A stretch of DNA of 64,000 nt, taken from NCBI GenBank assembly GCA_015832175.1, contig WJXW01000014.1:1488001-1552000 (forward strand), in the 5' to 3' direction. The translations under genes were made by a program, and so were the position numbers. Positions 49,501 to 58,649 of this stretch are shown here, piece after piece. Numbering within the stretch: position 1 is the first letter of the stretch; each line of letters begins with the position of its first letter. The notes under the pieces were generated by a model. That model had not been told where the DNA came from and ran no database searches. It saw only the letters and a program-made list of their open reading frames with translations. This stretch comes from Paraphaeosphaeria minitans (taxonomy: Eukaryota; Ascomycota; Dothideomycetes; Pleosporales; Didymosphaeriaceae).

Positions 49501-50391
49501 GCCAGAAGAAGTGACAACTCGGTAGTCGAACACCGCGAGGCGGTAAAGATCGGGAAGAACGCTGGATACACATCCACCCATGTCGAACTCACTGCGATTC
49601 AAGCCGCACTGGAACTCATTTCAGCAATATGGTCACCCGACACGATCGCCCGATTTGGCAACAAGGCCAGAGATCTCACGTATGTGATAGTGAGCGACAG
49701 TCAATCAGCGATCAGAGCAGTGTCGCGCCCCTCTCGCCAAAGTGGCCAGGCGGTGATCCGACTGATTGTAAACACCACAATGGAAATTAAAAGAAGGGGA
49801 GGCCCACATATCCGCCTCCAATGGGTCCCCGCTCACGCTATGGTAGTGGGAGACGAGATCGCAGATGAGCTGGCAAAGCAAGCAACGGAAGGGACCCTGG
49901 ACCCTATTCCTGGGCTTACGTTGTCGGCAGCTCTCAAGAAGACTCTCTCATGCATACCGAAGATAAAGCTCGAGAAACCGGTCGACATAGACACAGCACT
50001 TCCTGGAAAGCATACGAAAAGCATCTATGATCTACAAACCTACAAGAGAGCAGCAGTGCTATGCCAACTGCGCACAGGGAAATGCCGGTTAAACAGTTAT
50101 CTAGCCAAGATAGGTGCTACCAATTCGGACAGATGCACCTGCCGGGGACGCCAGCCGGAAACGGTACGCCATTTCGTGTTCGAATGCCCGCTGTGGAAAG
50201 AAGAACGCAAAACGCTCCAGGAAGTCGCAGGCAACAGATGGGGAGATCTATCCTTCTTTCTAGGAGGTCGATCTGAACAGCGGCTTCCGTCCGGTGAGCT
50301 CTTGGATGGGAAAGCCGAATCCTGGAAACCAAATCTCGACGTAGTCAACCAGACCATTGAATTTGCAATGGCCACCGGACGGTTATGCTAA
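46561..50391 (+). CDS. LINE ORF2: endonuclease - reverse transcriptase - RNase H polyprotein
   Basis: 1276 aa, uninterrupted. APE-type endonuclease in about residues 1-230 (QANVGR, SEPYLF, AGDFNRHDQFWGG, TIDLILV, GSDHLAI). Reverse transcriptase about 440-740 (YKAPGRDGLP, YRPISLLATLGK, SFDVKGAYNGV, GLPQGSPLSPILF, active site FIDD at about 688 in place of YADD). RNase H about 955-1110 (VFVDASYRG, HVELTAIQAAL, VSDSQSAI, WVPAHAMVVGDEIAD). Cys/His motif about 1191 (CTCRGRQPETVRHFVFEC). All catalytic residues I can place are intact, so it may be active. The start ATG lies 8 nt inside the end of ORF1 (ATGCCTAG). Confidence 0.95.
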   Translation: MPRRFKVLQANVGRISEVQHSIMNDHDLEDFSLLLMSEPYLFRNQDGEYRVTPQSHPYWTPFLPEHTEGSLRPRAMLWTHRDITARPISTESTDIAALLIELETGPLLAISVYIPAKSDSEDSELNSRLDIIRRTIDTTRRNHDKRVEILIAGDFNRHDQFWGGDLVATSQRQGEGEPIIQLMSELDLQCPLPRGIETWISYNGEHSSTIDLILVTQELASEIQRCTTDSMAHGSDHLAICTEFAIDLTHEKGTPRKLWKKARWDPIRKVVAGELERRSQPDIPGDVDSYCQFVTECIAPAIEKYVPVARPSPYAKRWWTEDLTELRKHYTYWRNKASASRRANTPDPGLQQMAVTCRKRYHDAIRNQRKTHWQDFVAEARNIWTIARYLDPAQCATFARIPAIKTYEGVSTSNGEIARCLLEEFFKPPPGVTEEPEDERPREALPMEPLSEVEVQRAIFASNPYKAPGRDGLPAIVWQQLWPVLKHHIVALFKLSLETATLPSEWRVAKIVPLRKPNKPDYTVAKAYRPISLLATLGKSLEAVVAERLSFLAEAHRLLPKSHFGARKGRSTTQALTILQESIFQAWRDKRVLSLVSFDVKGAYNGVNIDVLAKRLRKRGIPNALVDWITCFCSQRKASVVVNGHTTETVDLPQAGLPQGSPLSPILFLFFNADLVSSKINRNKGAIAFIDDYTAWVTGASDGENTNLLQETVVAKAEQWARSSGATFEADKTAFIHFTRRNNTVSSSPLFVNEEAIRPQTEVKILGVVFDQKLRFSQHTARAAKRGIRAALALKRIKGMTVGTARQLFTSTVTPTVDYASPIWSTSLTGRTTKMLNQIQRIGTQAIIGAFRTVALIRAEMEAGIEQLTARMHRQEYKFWVKCHTLPVNHPWWKIRRGIDTKNKRFPSPLQRIAMQLDSVDLTEMERIDPFCIPPWQQGIEAQILEGEEAQKWAEDSDELKVFVDASYRGHNAGVGVYHSARRSDNSVVEHREAVKIGKNAGYTSTHVELTAIQAALELISAIWSPDTIARFGNKARDLTYVIVSDSQSAIRAVSRPSRQSGQAVIRLIVNTTMEIKRRGGPHIRLQWVPAHAMVVGDEIADELAKQATEGTLDPIPGLTLSAALKKTLSCIPKIKLEKPVDIDTALPGKHTKSIYDLQTYKRAAVLCQLRTGKCRLNSYLAKIGATNSDRCTCRGRQPETVRHFVFECPLWKEERKTLQEVAGNRWGDLSFFLGGRSEQRLPSGELLDGKAESWKPNLDVVNQTIEFAMATGRLC

Positions 50392-50700
50392 CCATAAACT
50401 CTGACCTTAGACATTCCCCAGGATACTCCCACAATATCTCCCGTTTGGACTCGAAGTCGACTGGCCGGTAACAAGAAAGCCGACGACCGGGAAATTGCTC
50501 TCGGAGGCGCAGTGCAGGTAGGGGTAAGGAGGATCTCTGGGTGGACACCTAGTGTTGGCAACAGTTGATACAGGAAGGTGAGGACGAAGCGCGTCGGGCT
50601 TAGAATGAAACGGGGACTCGACGGAATTTCATTGGCCGGAAGAGACAGAAGTAGTTTAGGCAGCCTACGGGCCGAAAGGCACCCGAGTGGCGTAAGAATA

Positions 50701-50724
50701 AACCAAACCAAACCAAACCAAACC
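50701..50724 (+). repeat. (AAACC)n 3' tail of the LINE
   Basis: Five near-perfect copies of a 5-nt unit ending exactly at the right target-site duplication. Confidence 0.85.
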
Positions 50725-50735
50725 AGGCACACGAC
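50725..50735 (+). repeat. Right target-site duplication of the LINE
   Basis: AGGCACACGAC, identical to the copy at 44944-44954. Confidence 0.8.
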
Positions 50736-51224
50736 GAGTGGAGCGCGACGGCCTGCGAGTCCCGCACATTCGACTTGGAGCGCGGCCCTCAGCAAGCAGC
50801 AGCAGCGTTGCGCCTCCGCACGCCCTTCCCTTCTCGCCTTCTCGCCCTCGCCCTCGCCCCCACCTGCGCCCGCGACGAAACTGCGCCAGCAGAAGGCTTT
50901 GCGAGTCCCCTCCCGGTCCCGGGGCTGCATCACCACACGACCCCATCACCTCTGGCTCCTGCCCTCCCAGGCCACCACCGCTTGCTCCTGCCTGCGCGCC
51001 TGCCTCGCCATCCGTGCTGCACCTGCCCGCACCTTCCTCCCCGCCCACCGCGAACCGCACACGGAAGCCTCCACAGCGTCCCCGAGACGTCAGCGCCGCC
51101 GCCTGCCTGCCTGCCTGCCCCCTCGCACGTCCGAGGGTGATACGCCGTCTTTTGGGTGTGTGTGTGTGTGCCGCGTTGAGCCTCCTGGGCCACCGTCCCG
51201 GCCAAGGCAATTGCCGCTTCCTTG
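50736..51224 (+). promoter_or_regulatory. Taxilin promoter/leader
   Basis: 489 bp, C-rich, with CTCGCC/CCTGCC tracts and a short (GT)6 run at 51157-51170 close to the start codon. No TATA box. Before the LINE inserted, this and the CYM1 upstream region formed one divergent promoter of about 690 bp. Confidence 0.4.
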
Positions 51225-52869
51225 ATGGCAGCCGTTGCCCACCAATATCCCACGTCGACACCAGCGCAAGCCCGGGCTGCCTCTCGGAGCATGGACACCA
51301 GCCGAAGCCCTTCCGCCTCCACCTCTGCCTCCATGGCGCCCGCACAGCCCGCGCCGCCCATGGCGAAGAAGGGCAAGGCGAAGAAGTCGGCCGACCCGTC
51401 CGAGCAGCAGAAGCAGATCCAGGCCAAAATCGCCCAGTTGGAGCAGGACGCCGCCGGCGACAAGGAGCAAGAGCTTGAAATCGGTGCGTTGCCTCTCCCC
51501 ACCCTGCACCTGGCACCAGCTGGACCATGCACCTATGCGTCACGCCTCGTGCTCATGGTACTAACGATCTTCCAGAACGAGAGGTCAAAAAGGCGAACCG
51601 AGAGCTATCGTCACTTCTCAATAGCATGGATGGCCCGCTGACCCGTGTCGAGGTGGTCCAGAAACGCTACACGGAGCTCCTCTCGGAGATGAAGCGAACC
51701 GAGCGGGAACACCAAAAGTCCAAGAAACGTGGAGATCAACTTCAAAAGGAGAAGGATGCGCAGAGGTCGGAGCTCAACAAAGTCACCACCATGAGAGACA
51801 AGCTCGACAAGCTTTCACGAGACTTCGCCAAGGAAAATAAGAAGCTGAAGGACGAGTTGCATAAGATGGAGTCAACAGAGTCAGCCGCGCGGGAAGAGCT
51901 ACACCACCGCCTTGAGGAGCTCGTCTATGACGTCGATAGTTGCATTGCCCAGCAACATCACCCAGAACCGCAGAATCAAGCTGACGTTGAGCTTGACGAA
52001 CTGTGCGTGAATAGCCGAATACCTTTTGTATCGAGGTTGACGTGTCGCAGGTTTCGGCAAAAGTTCAAATCCTTCATCGACCAGTATGAGTTGCGTGAGC
52101 TGCAATTTCACTCCCTTCTTCGGACTAAGGAACTCGAGATACAATATCAGATGGCTCGACTCGAGCAACAACGTAAACAGCAAGAAGCAGAATCGTCCAA
52201 ATCGCATCAACTCACCAGACAAGTGTCCACATTCTCGCAGACCGAAACAGAATTACGCACCCAGCTGAACATATACGTGGAGAAGTTCAAGCAGGTATGA
52301 TTCCTTGACGAAAACGGCGTACACCATTGGTTAATACTGACCAGATGCAGGTCGAAGAAACACTCAACAACTCAAACGATCTCTTTCTCACGTTCCGCAA
52401 AGAAATGGAAGAAATGTCAAAGAAGACCAAGCGCCTTGAGAAAGAGAATCAGACTCTGCAACGAAATAAAGAGGTCACCAACCGTAACATCGCGGAGATG
52501 GTGCAGGAACGTGAAAAGATGCAAGACGACCTGGCGAGGAAGACGAAGGAGGTGGAAGAACAGCGCAAGAAGATTGCTCGCCTGGAGACACTCTGTAGAG
52601 GTATGCAAGCACAGGGACGAGGTCAAGTTCCCATGACCGAACTTGAAGAGGACGAGGAAGTGACTGAGAGCGAATATGAATACGAAGACGACGACGAAGG
52701 CAGCGAGCAGTATGACGACGATACCGAGGACGATGCTATAGAGACCGTACCAGAACGTCGACCCTTCGGTCCCGTACCGCCACCTCCTCCTCCACCCCAG
52801 AATCCTGCAAGCACAAAAGTCAACGGCCACAGACAGGCTAATGGACAAATCAATGGAGTCAAGCGCTAA
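51225..52869 (+). CDS. Taxilin family coiled-coil protein
   Basis: Taxilins are long coiled-coil proteins that bind syntaxins and act in vesicle traffic. Four exons: 51225-51483, 51576-52002, 52051-52294, 52351-52869 (482 aa). A Ser/Pro-rich N-terminus with a Lys-rich AKKGKAKK is followed by a nearly continuous coiled coil (about residues 85-385), including the family signature SLLNSMDGPLTRVEVVQKRY-like block and VEETLNNSNDLFLTFRKEM, then an acidic region (EEDEEVTESEYEYEDDDEG) and a Pro-rich end. The 48-nt intron 52003-52050 is in frame and is supported by restoration of DELFRQKFKSF. The last acceptor is a tandem site: 52345 or 52351 would add or drop Met-Gln. A Met further on (MDTSRSPS) is an alternative start. 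Confidence 0.9.
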
Positions 52870-53610
52870 TTGCCGTGCGTGCTAGGTCGTTCCATGTCCT
52901 CCCAGAAGTAGCCCGAAGGCAAGGCCACAGCTTTGTGCCTGGAGTCGCGAGGTCTAGCAAGGCGATTCCCGGTTCTCAAAGAATCTGTCGAGCTTAGACC
53001 AACCGAAGACGCGTTCGGGGGCTCACAAACATCATGAAGACCAGGGTCCTATTCAACGCTGTAGCCCAAGCCTGACAATATAATGGCCTATCGTGCTCGA
53101 GCTTTTGTTCTTTGGCTGTTCGCTCCCGCAGGGCTTATGGAAGGTCTGTTGCTGGGGCTCTCCGGCGAGTGTACATTATCTCTCTAAGCAATGACATGCA
53201 GCTGTCCCATCATCATGGTTCGCTTTGAGTACTCGCTTTTGTTGTACTTTGAATCTGTGTGCACGTTGACGGAGCACAGGCAATGTACATTCCAAACAAC
53301 TGGCCGACGCGACCCGTGGCCACAGATGTATCAGTTGGCGATCGCTGTTGTCGTGTAGCTACGGATGGTCAAATGTCACACGGAGTGCGACTCGCCAGGA
53401 GAAGGTGCCTCGGCTCGGCACGTAATCCCCGCGTTTGACAAGGATCTTTGCTATGCGCGCCGCTATTTATCTTCCTCATACACCCTTTGGACTACGCTGC
53501 GCCCGCCATCTATCGCATCTACGCACTCTGTGCACAAGCCTCCGTGCTTACTGATATCCTGATCCAGATTCCAACGCTTAAACCACGCTGCACTCATCTG
53601 ATCCACGATC
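52870..53610. other. Intergenic region without a supported gene
   Basis: Taxilin 3' flank and promoter of the nitronate monooxygenase gene. Nothing recognisable. Confidence 0.5.
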
Positions 53611-54707
53611 ATGTCGCCGCCCACCCTACAAACGTCTCTCTCAAAGCTGCTGGGCATTCAGTATCCCATTATCCTCGCGGGAATGGCCCGTACTTCTGGC
53701 GGACTCCTCGCCGCGGCCGTTTCGAATGCCGGCGGTCTGGGTGTTATCGGCGGCCTGGGCTACACACCCGCTCAGCTGCAATCCATTATTGACGAGCTCA
53801 AGGGTAAACTCTCGGACAAATCGCTGCCTTTTGGCGTTGATCTCGCGCTTCCTCAGATCGGCGGGTCAGCACGCAAGACGAATCACGACTATACGCACGG
53901 TCAGCTCGATGAACTGATTGAAGTCACCATCAAGAACGGGGCGAAACTGTTTGTCAGTGCGGTAGGCGTGCCGCCTGCCAGAACAATCAAGAGACTTCAC
54001 GAGGCAGGTATCGTGGTAAGTACTCTCAACCTGCTGAGATATCCTACGCTGAGAGAAAATAGATCATGAATATGGTTGGGCATCCTCGCCATGCCGTCAA
54101 AGCACTGGAAGCAGGTGTTGACATTGTGTGCGCGCAGGGTGGTGAAGGCGGCGGACACACTGGCGACATTGCAAATTCCATACTAATCCCCGCGGTGGTG
54201 GATGTGGCGAGGAAGTACACAAGCCCGCTCACGGGTCAGCCAGCCATGGTGGTCGCTGCGGGCGGCATCTACAACGGGCGGTCGCTGGCGAGCAGCCTGA
54301 TGCAGGGTGCTCAGGGCGTCTGGGTAGGCACTCGCTTTGTAGCTTCCACTGAGGCGGGATGCTCTCAGCAGCACAAGGAAAATGTTGTTTCTGCGCGCTT
54401 CGAAGACACAGATCGTACGCTGGTAGTCAGCGGGCGACCTCTCAGGGTCAAGCTCAACGACTACATCAAGGACTGGCACGCAAGGCCAGAGGAGATCAAG
54501 GCGCTGACCGAGGCGGGAGTCGTGCCACTTGCGAAGGATATGGATGACGAGAAAGAGTTTGACATTCCGTTCCTGATGGGGCAGGTGGCCGGCGAGATTA
54601 GGGACATCAAGCCAGCCAAACAAATCGTAGAAGACATGGTGGTGGAAGCGGTGGAGATGCTGAGGTTGGGGCAGACATATATCGCGGGACCGAGTAGTAA
54701 GCTGTAA
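53611..54707 (+). CDS. Nitronate monooxygenase (2-nitropropane dioxygenase family)
   Basis: FMN-dependent TIM-barrel enzyme oxidising alkyl nitronates such as propionate-3-nitronate. Two exons, 53611-54015 and 54063-54707, with a 47-nt intron (GTAAGT..CTGAG..AATAG); 349 aa. Typical motifs: YPIILAGMA and SNAGGLGVIGG at the N-terminus, CAQGGEGGGHTGD (flavin-phosphate and catalytic His region), VVAAGGIYNGRSLASSLMQGAQGVWVGTRF. No signal peptide; probably cytosolic or peroxisomal (ends SSKL, an acceptable PTS1-like tripeptide SKL at the extreme C-terminus, so peroxisomal import is likely). Tail to tail with the next gene, with only 19 bp between stop codons. Confidence 0.93.
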
Positions 54708-54726
54708 GAATACCGAAGGCACTTTT

Positions 54727-55536
54727 CTACATGCATGATTTCCCGCCACACGAGGATAACGTGTGGACGTACCTTAGTTTCCCTCCTTCGACTCTAAACT
54801 CATGGCTATCAGGCAACCCTCCAACCCCAAACCCTCCTGTACCAGCGAAGTCCATCTGCACATCAACAGTGCCATACATCTCATCAACCACATATTGTCG
54901 ATTGATCAACTTGACTCCGCTCGGAATGCCGACGTCACATCGATCGGTTGCTTGTCCTTTGCCCGTGTACGATCCTCCCTCAAGCCGTGCACACGGTTGT
55001 CCCCACGGCACCTTGATGCTCTTGTCGTTGAAGATGTTGCAATATGCATCCGCTGCCGCCTGGATTGCCTCCCGTGTGTCGCGCTTATCCGTAGGGATCG
55101 GATCCCACTTCTCTCGCGAAGCCCAATAATACGTTCCCGTGACGTTGAACAGCCAATCCCCCTTCGTTGTGACAATGCTGTCTATCCGGCTGATTTTCTG
55201 CGTACTGTTGTCCAGGCGTAATTGCGTGGCAATCACGTAGGGCTTAGCAGCGGTTGTGACGATGAGCTCGCTGAAGGCAGCGCACTGTGGGATGTCGTAC
55301 TGGCTGCGATTATGGGCAACGGTGAGAGCCTGCGATAGTATCCCTTTGGCCAAATCGGTGGTTTTCCGGTTCTCGGTGTATACGATCGGCGAGGCGAAGG
55401 ATGCAGCACCGTCAAGTTTCCCTGTGGTTTGAACGCGGAGCAGATCATCGGTTGCCGCCGTCAACTGGTCTCGCGTACATGTCGCGGTTGCATGAATGGA
55501 AAGGACTCCGATCGTGATCGTCAAAATGTTCCGCAT
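54727..55536 (-). CDS. Secreted protein, DUF8021-like
   Basis: Single exon, 269 aa. Start placed at the Met at 55536, which opens a signal peptide (ILTITIGVLSIHATATC). The frame is open to 55605 but the extension lacks a signal. The mature protein has blocks I associate with the fungal DUF8021 family: FASPIVYTENRKT, GDWLFNVTGTYYWASREKW, IQAAADAYCNIFNDKS, PWGQPCARLEGG, VDEMYGTVDV, LPDSHEFRVEGGKLRYVHT. Several Cys (at least six) and N-glycosylation sites (NRS, NST, NVT) fit secretion. The function of the family is unknown to me. Confidence 0.85.
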   Translation of the reverse strand: MRNILTITIGVLSIHATATCTRDQLTAATDDLLRVQTTGKLDGAASFASPIVYTENRKTTDLAKGILSQALTVAHNRSQYDIPQCAAFSELIVTTAAKPYVIATQLRLDNSTQKISRIDSIVTTKGDWLFNVTGTYYWASREKWDPIPTDKRDTREAIQAAADAYCNIFNDKSIKVPWGQPCARLEGGSYTGKGQATDRCDVGIPSGVKLINRQYVVDEMYGTVDVQMDFAGTGGFGVGGLPDSHEFRVEGGKLRYVHTLSSCGGKSCM

Positions 55537-56106
55537 AGTGGCAAAGACAGGATATCTGATGATCCGGGTGCGGTGTATGTGCGACGACAGGAGCTGCCGA
55601 TGCACAGGCGTTTTGTACCCTAGGCAGGCCTCACTACCTTGTGACGCAACTTTCTAGACCGACATCTTCAAGACCTCTCCTCACAGGTTGGAACATTTTG
55701 ATATCGTGTGATCGGACGCCGGCAATGGCACCACAATATTTGTTCATCTGGAGAGCGTGTGGGGCCCAAGCCCGCATACATCAAGCGATGAAGACCCCAC
55801 CCCCATGATTAGATGCGGCATGGTGGGGAAGTTTCACTATCAACCATGTACCACCAATTGGTAGGCTGATTGTCTGCGTACTTGATCTGAAGTCTTTGTC
55901 AAACAATTTAACCAAACGTTATCGCGTTTACCTCGTTCGCAGTCTTACAGTGGTCTTTCAAATTCTAACCTAGAAATCGTCGGAATATGCTACTCCTGCA
56001 ATGGCGATTGTGAGATCCACTTACGTGCTGGAACCAACCCATCCATCTTTGAGCGATTCATCCAGTGTTGAAAGGAATGGGTGAGCACTGTACAATAAAA
56101 AAACAT
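55537..56106. other. Intergenic region without a supported gene
   Basis: Promoter of the DUF8021-like gene on its left; the rest shows no coding or RNA signal up to the tRNA-Thr gene. Confidence 0.5.
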
Positions 56107-56184
56107 GCCCACTGTCAGAATCGAACTGACGACCTTATCATCTCGTATTACTAGTGATACGCTCTACCACTGAGCCAAGCGGGC
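56107..56184 (-). tRNA. tRNA-Thr(AGT) with a 7-nt anticodon-loop intron
   Basis: On the minus strand: acceptor GCCCGCT/AGTGGGC (one G-U), D-arm GCTC-AGTGGTA-GAGC, anticodon stem TATCA/TGATA, T-arm GTCAG-TTCGATT-CTGAC. Fourteen nt lie between the anticodon-stem strands, that is a 7-nt loop with anticodon AGT plus a 7-nt intron at the canonical place. The A run at 56096-56103 on the plus strand is the T8 terminator just after its 3' end. Confidence 0.93.
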
Positions 56185-56430
56185 TTAGGTCACATGTCCT
56201 GATAATACATCGCCCCAAAGTTATGTTGATATACCAGATAGGCACCGAATCTACTGGGAGCCTCCCCTGGATCACCCAACCCACAGTCGCCCTACGCTCA
56301 CAACCTTTCTTTGCAGATTTTCGGCTCCGCGACTGGACAAATTGAAGGATTCCTCTTGCAGTGAAGTGGGGCGGTTAGGACAAGCGACACTACCTACTCG
56401 CCGAACCTTCACTAGCCAAATCGACAGGCA

Positions 56431-56877
56431 CGGTACTCAGTAGCGGGCAGGTCTCTAAGTAATCGTGGGCAGGCCTGCAACCAGATTCGGTTAAGCTTGA
56501 CTGCAAGCCAAGGCGCTACTTGTTTCACCCTTATTAGGAGGTAAATACGTTGAAAACAGATATTAATACAGACGTAATATAGAGCTTCTTGGCGCTAGTT
56601 GCTAGAGGGTGAATATTCCTTTCTACATAGGAAAGCTCTGTATAGGTGATAAGGGCAATAAGGGCGATGCAAAACACTAAAACTTCACGCGTTGCGCCTC
56701 TGATCACATTACCGCCTGTTAGCCATAATCAGTCCCCTGGTTACAGCGTAAAATACGCCAGAATAAGGGGAAAAACAGATGGCGCCTTGGCCTGCAGGAA
56801 TCCCTGTATACACTATACAAATCTGGGTTGCAGGCCTGCCCGCGATTACTTAGAGACCTGCCCGCTACTGAGTACCG
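56431..56877. mobile_element. MITE-like element with 56-57-bp terminal inverted repeats
   Basis: The left end (56431-56486) and right end (56821-56877) are inverted copies differing by one substitution and one indel, beginning CGGTACTCAGTAGCGG. A second, shorter inverted match (GCCAAGGCGC, about 56500-56515 versus 56781-56797) lies inside. The interior is more AT-rich than the surroundings and has no coding frame. If the TA in GGTACTC is the duplicated target, the element is 437 bp and of Tc1/mariner-pogo type; this is inference. Confidence 0.75.
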
Positions 56878-57357
56878 ACACTGTCGCACGGATAAAGAAT
56901 CTCGAGCGTTCGTTATATGGCATAGCCCATGTTGTGAGTCTCTCAGGTTCCTGCACAGTGCACGGGAGGGCATCTTTAGGCTTGGGCACTGTTGTCTGCT
57001 GACAAGGGCTGGTTGGCTTGACTGTGGGCTGAGGTCGCCCTGAAAGTGGGCCATAGAATCCATCTCGTGTAAACCCAGTGCAAACGAAGGCCGAATGCAT
57101 TCAGACTTTACCATCTGCAGGCGATTCTTGCATGGCACGAGTCCAAACGTGCAGACCGTGTTCGTGGTCGAAACTTGGGTGTGGTATATTATGGCATCTA
57201 CATACTACCTACCTACAAAGCAGGAAAGCATTTCTGCAGGTCCGGGGGGCGAGCCCCGCTTCTGACGTGGGTTCGCGCTTATAACCACGTCGTAGATACC
57301 GCGGTGCAATCTACTGCTCAGGTACTCGTGACCCATTCGAATCCCGCGTCCTATTCA
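56878..57357. other. Intergenic region without a supported gene
   Basis: Right flank of the MITE and 3' flank of the next minus-strand gene. A stretch at 57255-57345 ends in CATTCGAATCCCG, which recalls a tRNA T-arm, but no other arm can be folded. Confidence 0.45.
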
Positions 57358-57708
57358 TCACTGCTTGCTTTTGACCATGCCCTCAAAATGCTCAAAGCAA
57401 AACTTCCCTCCGACGAAACACTCCACCATCCATTTCCACCACGCGGCACTGAGCATGCTCACGCCGTGATCCTTCAGCTTCTTTGCAAACACGGCGCTCT
57501 CGATGGCGTGCGCACCGTACAGGAACCAGAAAATGCCCGTCTGCAGCCACTGCGCGACGTTTGCGAGAGTGGGCGATTGCGACAGCAGCAGACCGTGGAA
57601 CGCCGAGAAACGCCGCGAAGCCGAAAGCGCCATTACGATGCCGCAGACGATGATGGGCTTGGAGAGGTGCGATGGCGGAAGTTGATATGGGACGGTTCGG
57701 GTGCTCAT
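57358..57708 (-). CDS. Small membrane protein, TMEM254/DUF4499-like
   Basis: 116 aa from the Met at 57708 (MSTRTVPYQLPPSHLSKP). Three hydrophobic stretches: PIIVCGIVMALSAS, a WLQTGIFWFLYGAHAIESAVF segment, and AAWWKWMVECFVGGKF. The arrangement of an amphipathic start, then WxxxGxxxxxHxxE and a WxxxxxxFGxxS-like third segment, recalls the small eukaryotic TMEM254 (DUF4499) family, of unknown function. The frame is open upstream to 57870, but that part has a different composition and a Met at 57708 gives the expected length. Moderate confidence. Confidence 0.65.
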   Translation of the reverse strand: MSTRTVPYQLPPSHLSKPIIVCGIVMALSASRRFSAFHGLLLSQSPTLANVAQWLQTGIFWFLYGAHAIESAVFAKKLKDHGVSMLSAAWWKWMVECFVGGKFCFEHFEGMVKSKQ

Positions 57709-57972
57709 TGCGGATGTAAGCTGGGTTGGCCTTGTACCCACACGTGCAGAGACAGAGGATATGTTGGGCTGGGGTCGCGCTGGCTCACTCGCATGTAGAT
57801 GAAGTGTGGAATGTGCATCGTAGCTATGTGCCCATGTGGCATGCTCCCCTTTATCTCCGACGCGAGTCATGGGCCAGGCAAGTCAAGGCGATTACCTCGG
57901 TTTGCATGACGCCTGGTCTTTGGATAGCGATCCGGTGTTGAGTCTTGACTCGGTCAGAGTGCGTCGCATTGC

Positions 57973-58128
57973 GGAAAAATGTCGACCTTGGGAGTGGCAG
58001 AAAAATGTCGACTTTGGGAGTGGCAGAAAAATGTCGACTTTGGGAGTGGCAGACAAAACGTCCATCTTTGGACTTGCAGAACAACGTCTACCTTCGGACT
58101 TGCCGAACACGTCTACCTTTGGATTTGG
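57973..58128 (+). repeat. 26-bp minisatellite, about six copies
   Basis: Unit near GAAAAATGTCGACTTTGGGAGTGGCA. Copies 1-3 are almost identical and copies 4-6 diverge progressively (ACGTCTACCTTCGGACTTGC), showing a gradient of age from left to right. Confidence 0.92.
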
Positions 58129-58500
58129 TCCGAGGATCGTTGAGTTCCCGTTGGTGGTGGCTACGAGTACCGCCGACCGGACTTCAAATCCGTGCGCAAC
58201 TTCCCTGATCGGGCAAGCAGCCACTCCCGTCGATGACTGGAACGACTGCGAACATTGGATAGCGCAGGCATGTTGCAGTGGCGTGCGTTCACGTGGATTT
58301 CTACAGGGCGGCTACCCGGCCCTTCAATTGGCTTGGAGACAGGCCGTTAATTTCCGGTGGTGCACGGTGGCACTGGCACCCACGCAAGAGCAGAAGCTAC
58401 CCTACGCACTTTTTGCTATCCACCAGGACCTGAAACGACACAGCAAATCCATGATTTGGCCATGACATTACCTCGAGGGCTTCTAGGGTCGGGTCAACAC

Positions 58501-58548
58501 GATGGCACGATGGCACGATGGCACGATGGCACGATGGCACGATGGCAC
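58501..58548 (+). repeat. (GATGGCAC)6 tandem repeat
   Basis: Six perfect 8-bp copies in tandem, about 100 bp beyond the 3' end of the minus-strand dehydrogenase gene. Confidence 0.97.
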
Positions 58549-58649
58549 GCTGGCAACAGGGGAAATGGACATGATGATGGTACGCAAAACACGTGAGAGA
58601 GACTATAATGGGTCTGTCTATTGGCTGCTCTTTGCGTAGACTCTAGAGC

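Larger units (their letters stand above)
44955..50724 (+). mobile_element. Full-length Tad-like non-LTR retrotransposon (LINE), about 5.77 kb
   Basis: Bounded by an 11-bp target-site duplication and ending in five AAACC-type repeats, as LINE 3' ends often do. It has a 159-bp 5' UTR, two long intact overlapping ORFs (a gag-like zinc-knuckle protein, then endonuclease-RT-RNase H) and a 333-bp 3' UTR. Domain order EN-RT-RNase H plus a C-terminal zinc motif fits the fungal Tad1 clade. Intact frames and matching duplications suggest recent insertion with little or no RIP. It sits between the divergent CYM1 and taxilin genes, oriented like taxilin. Confidence 0.92.
57709..58649. other. Intergenic region with two tandem arrays
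   Basis: No supported gene. A plus-strand frame of 209 codons (57836-58465) runs through the 26-bp array and looks accidental. Confidence 0.5.

Noticed and set aside
57255..57345. Possible tRNA because of CATTCGAATCCCG
   Set aside because: No acceptor, D or anticodon stem can be paired around it.
57836..58465. 209-codon open frame
   Set aside because: Its middle is the 26-bp array; no domain, no splice-supported extension.
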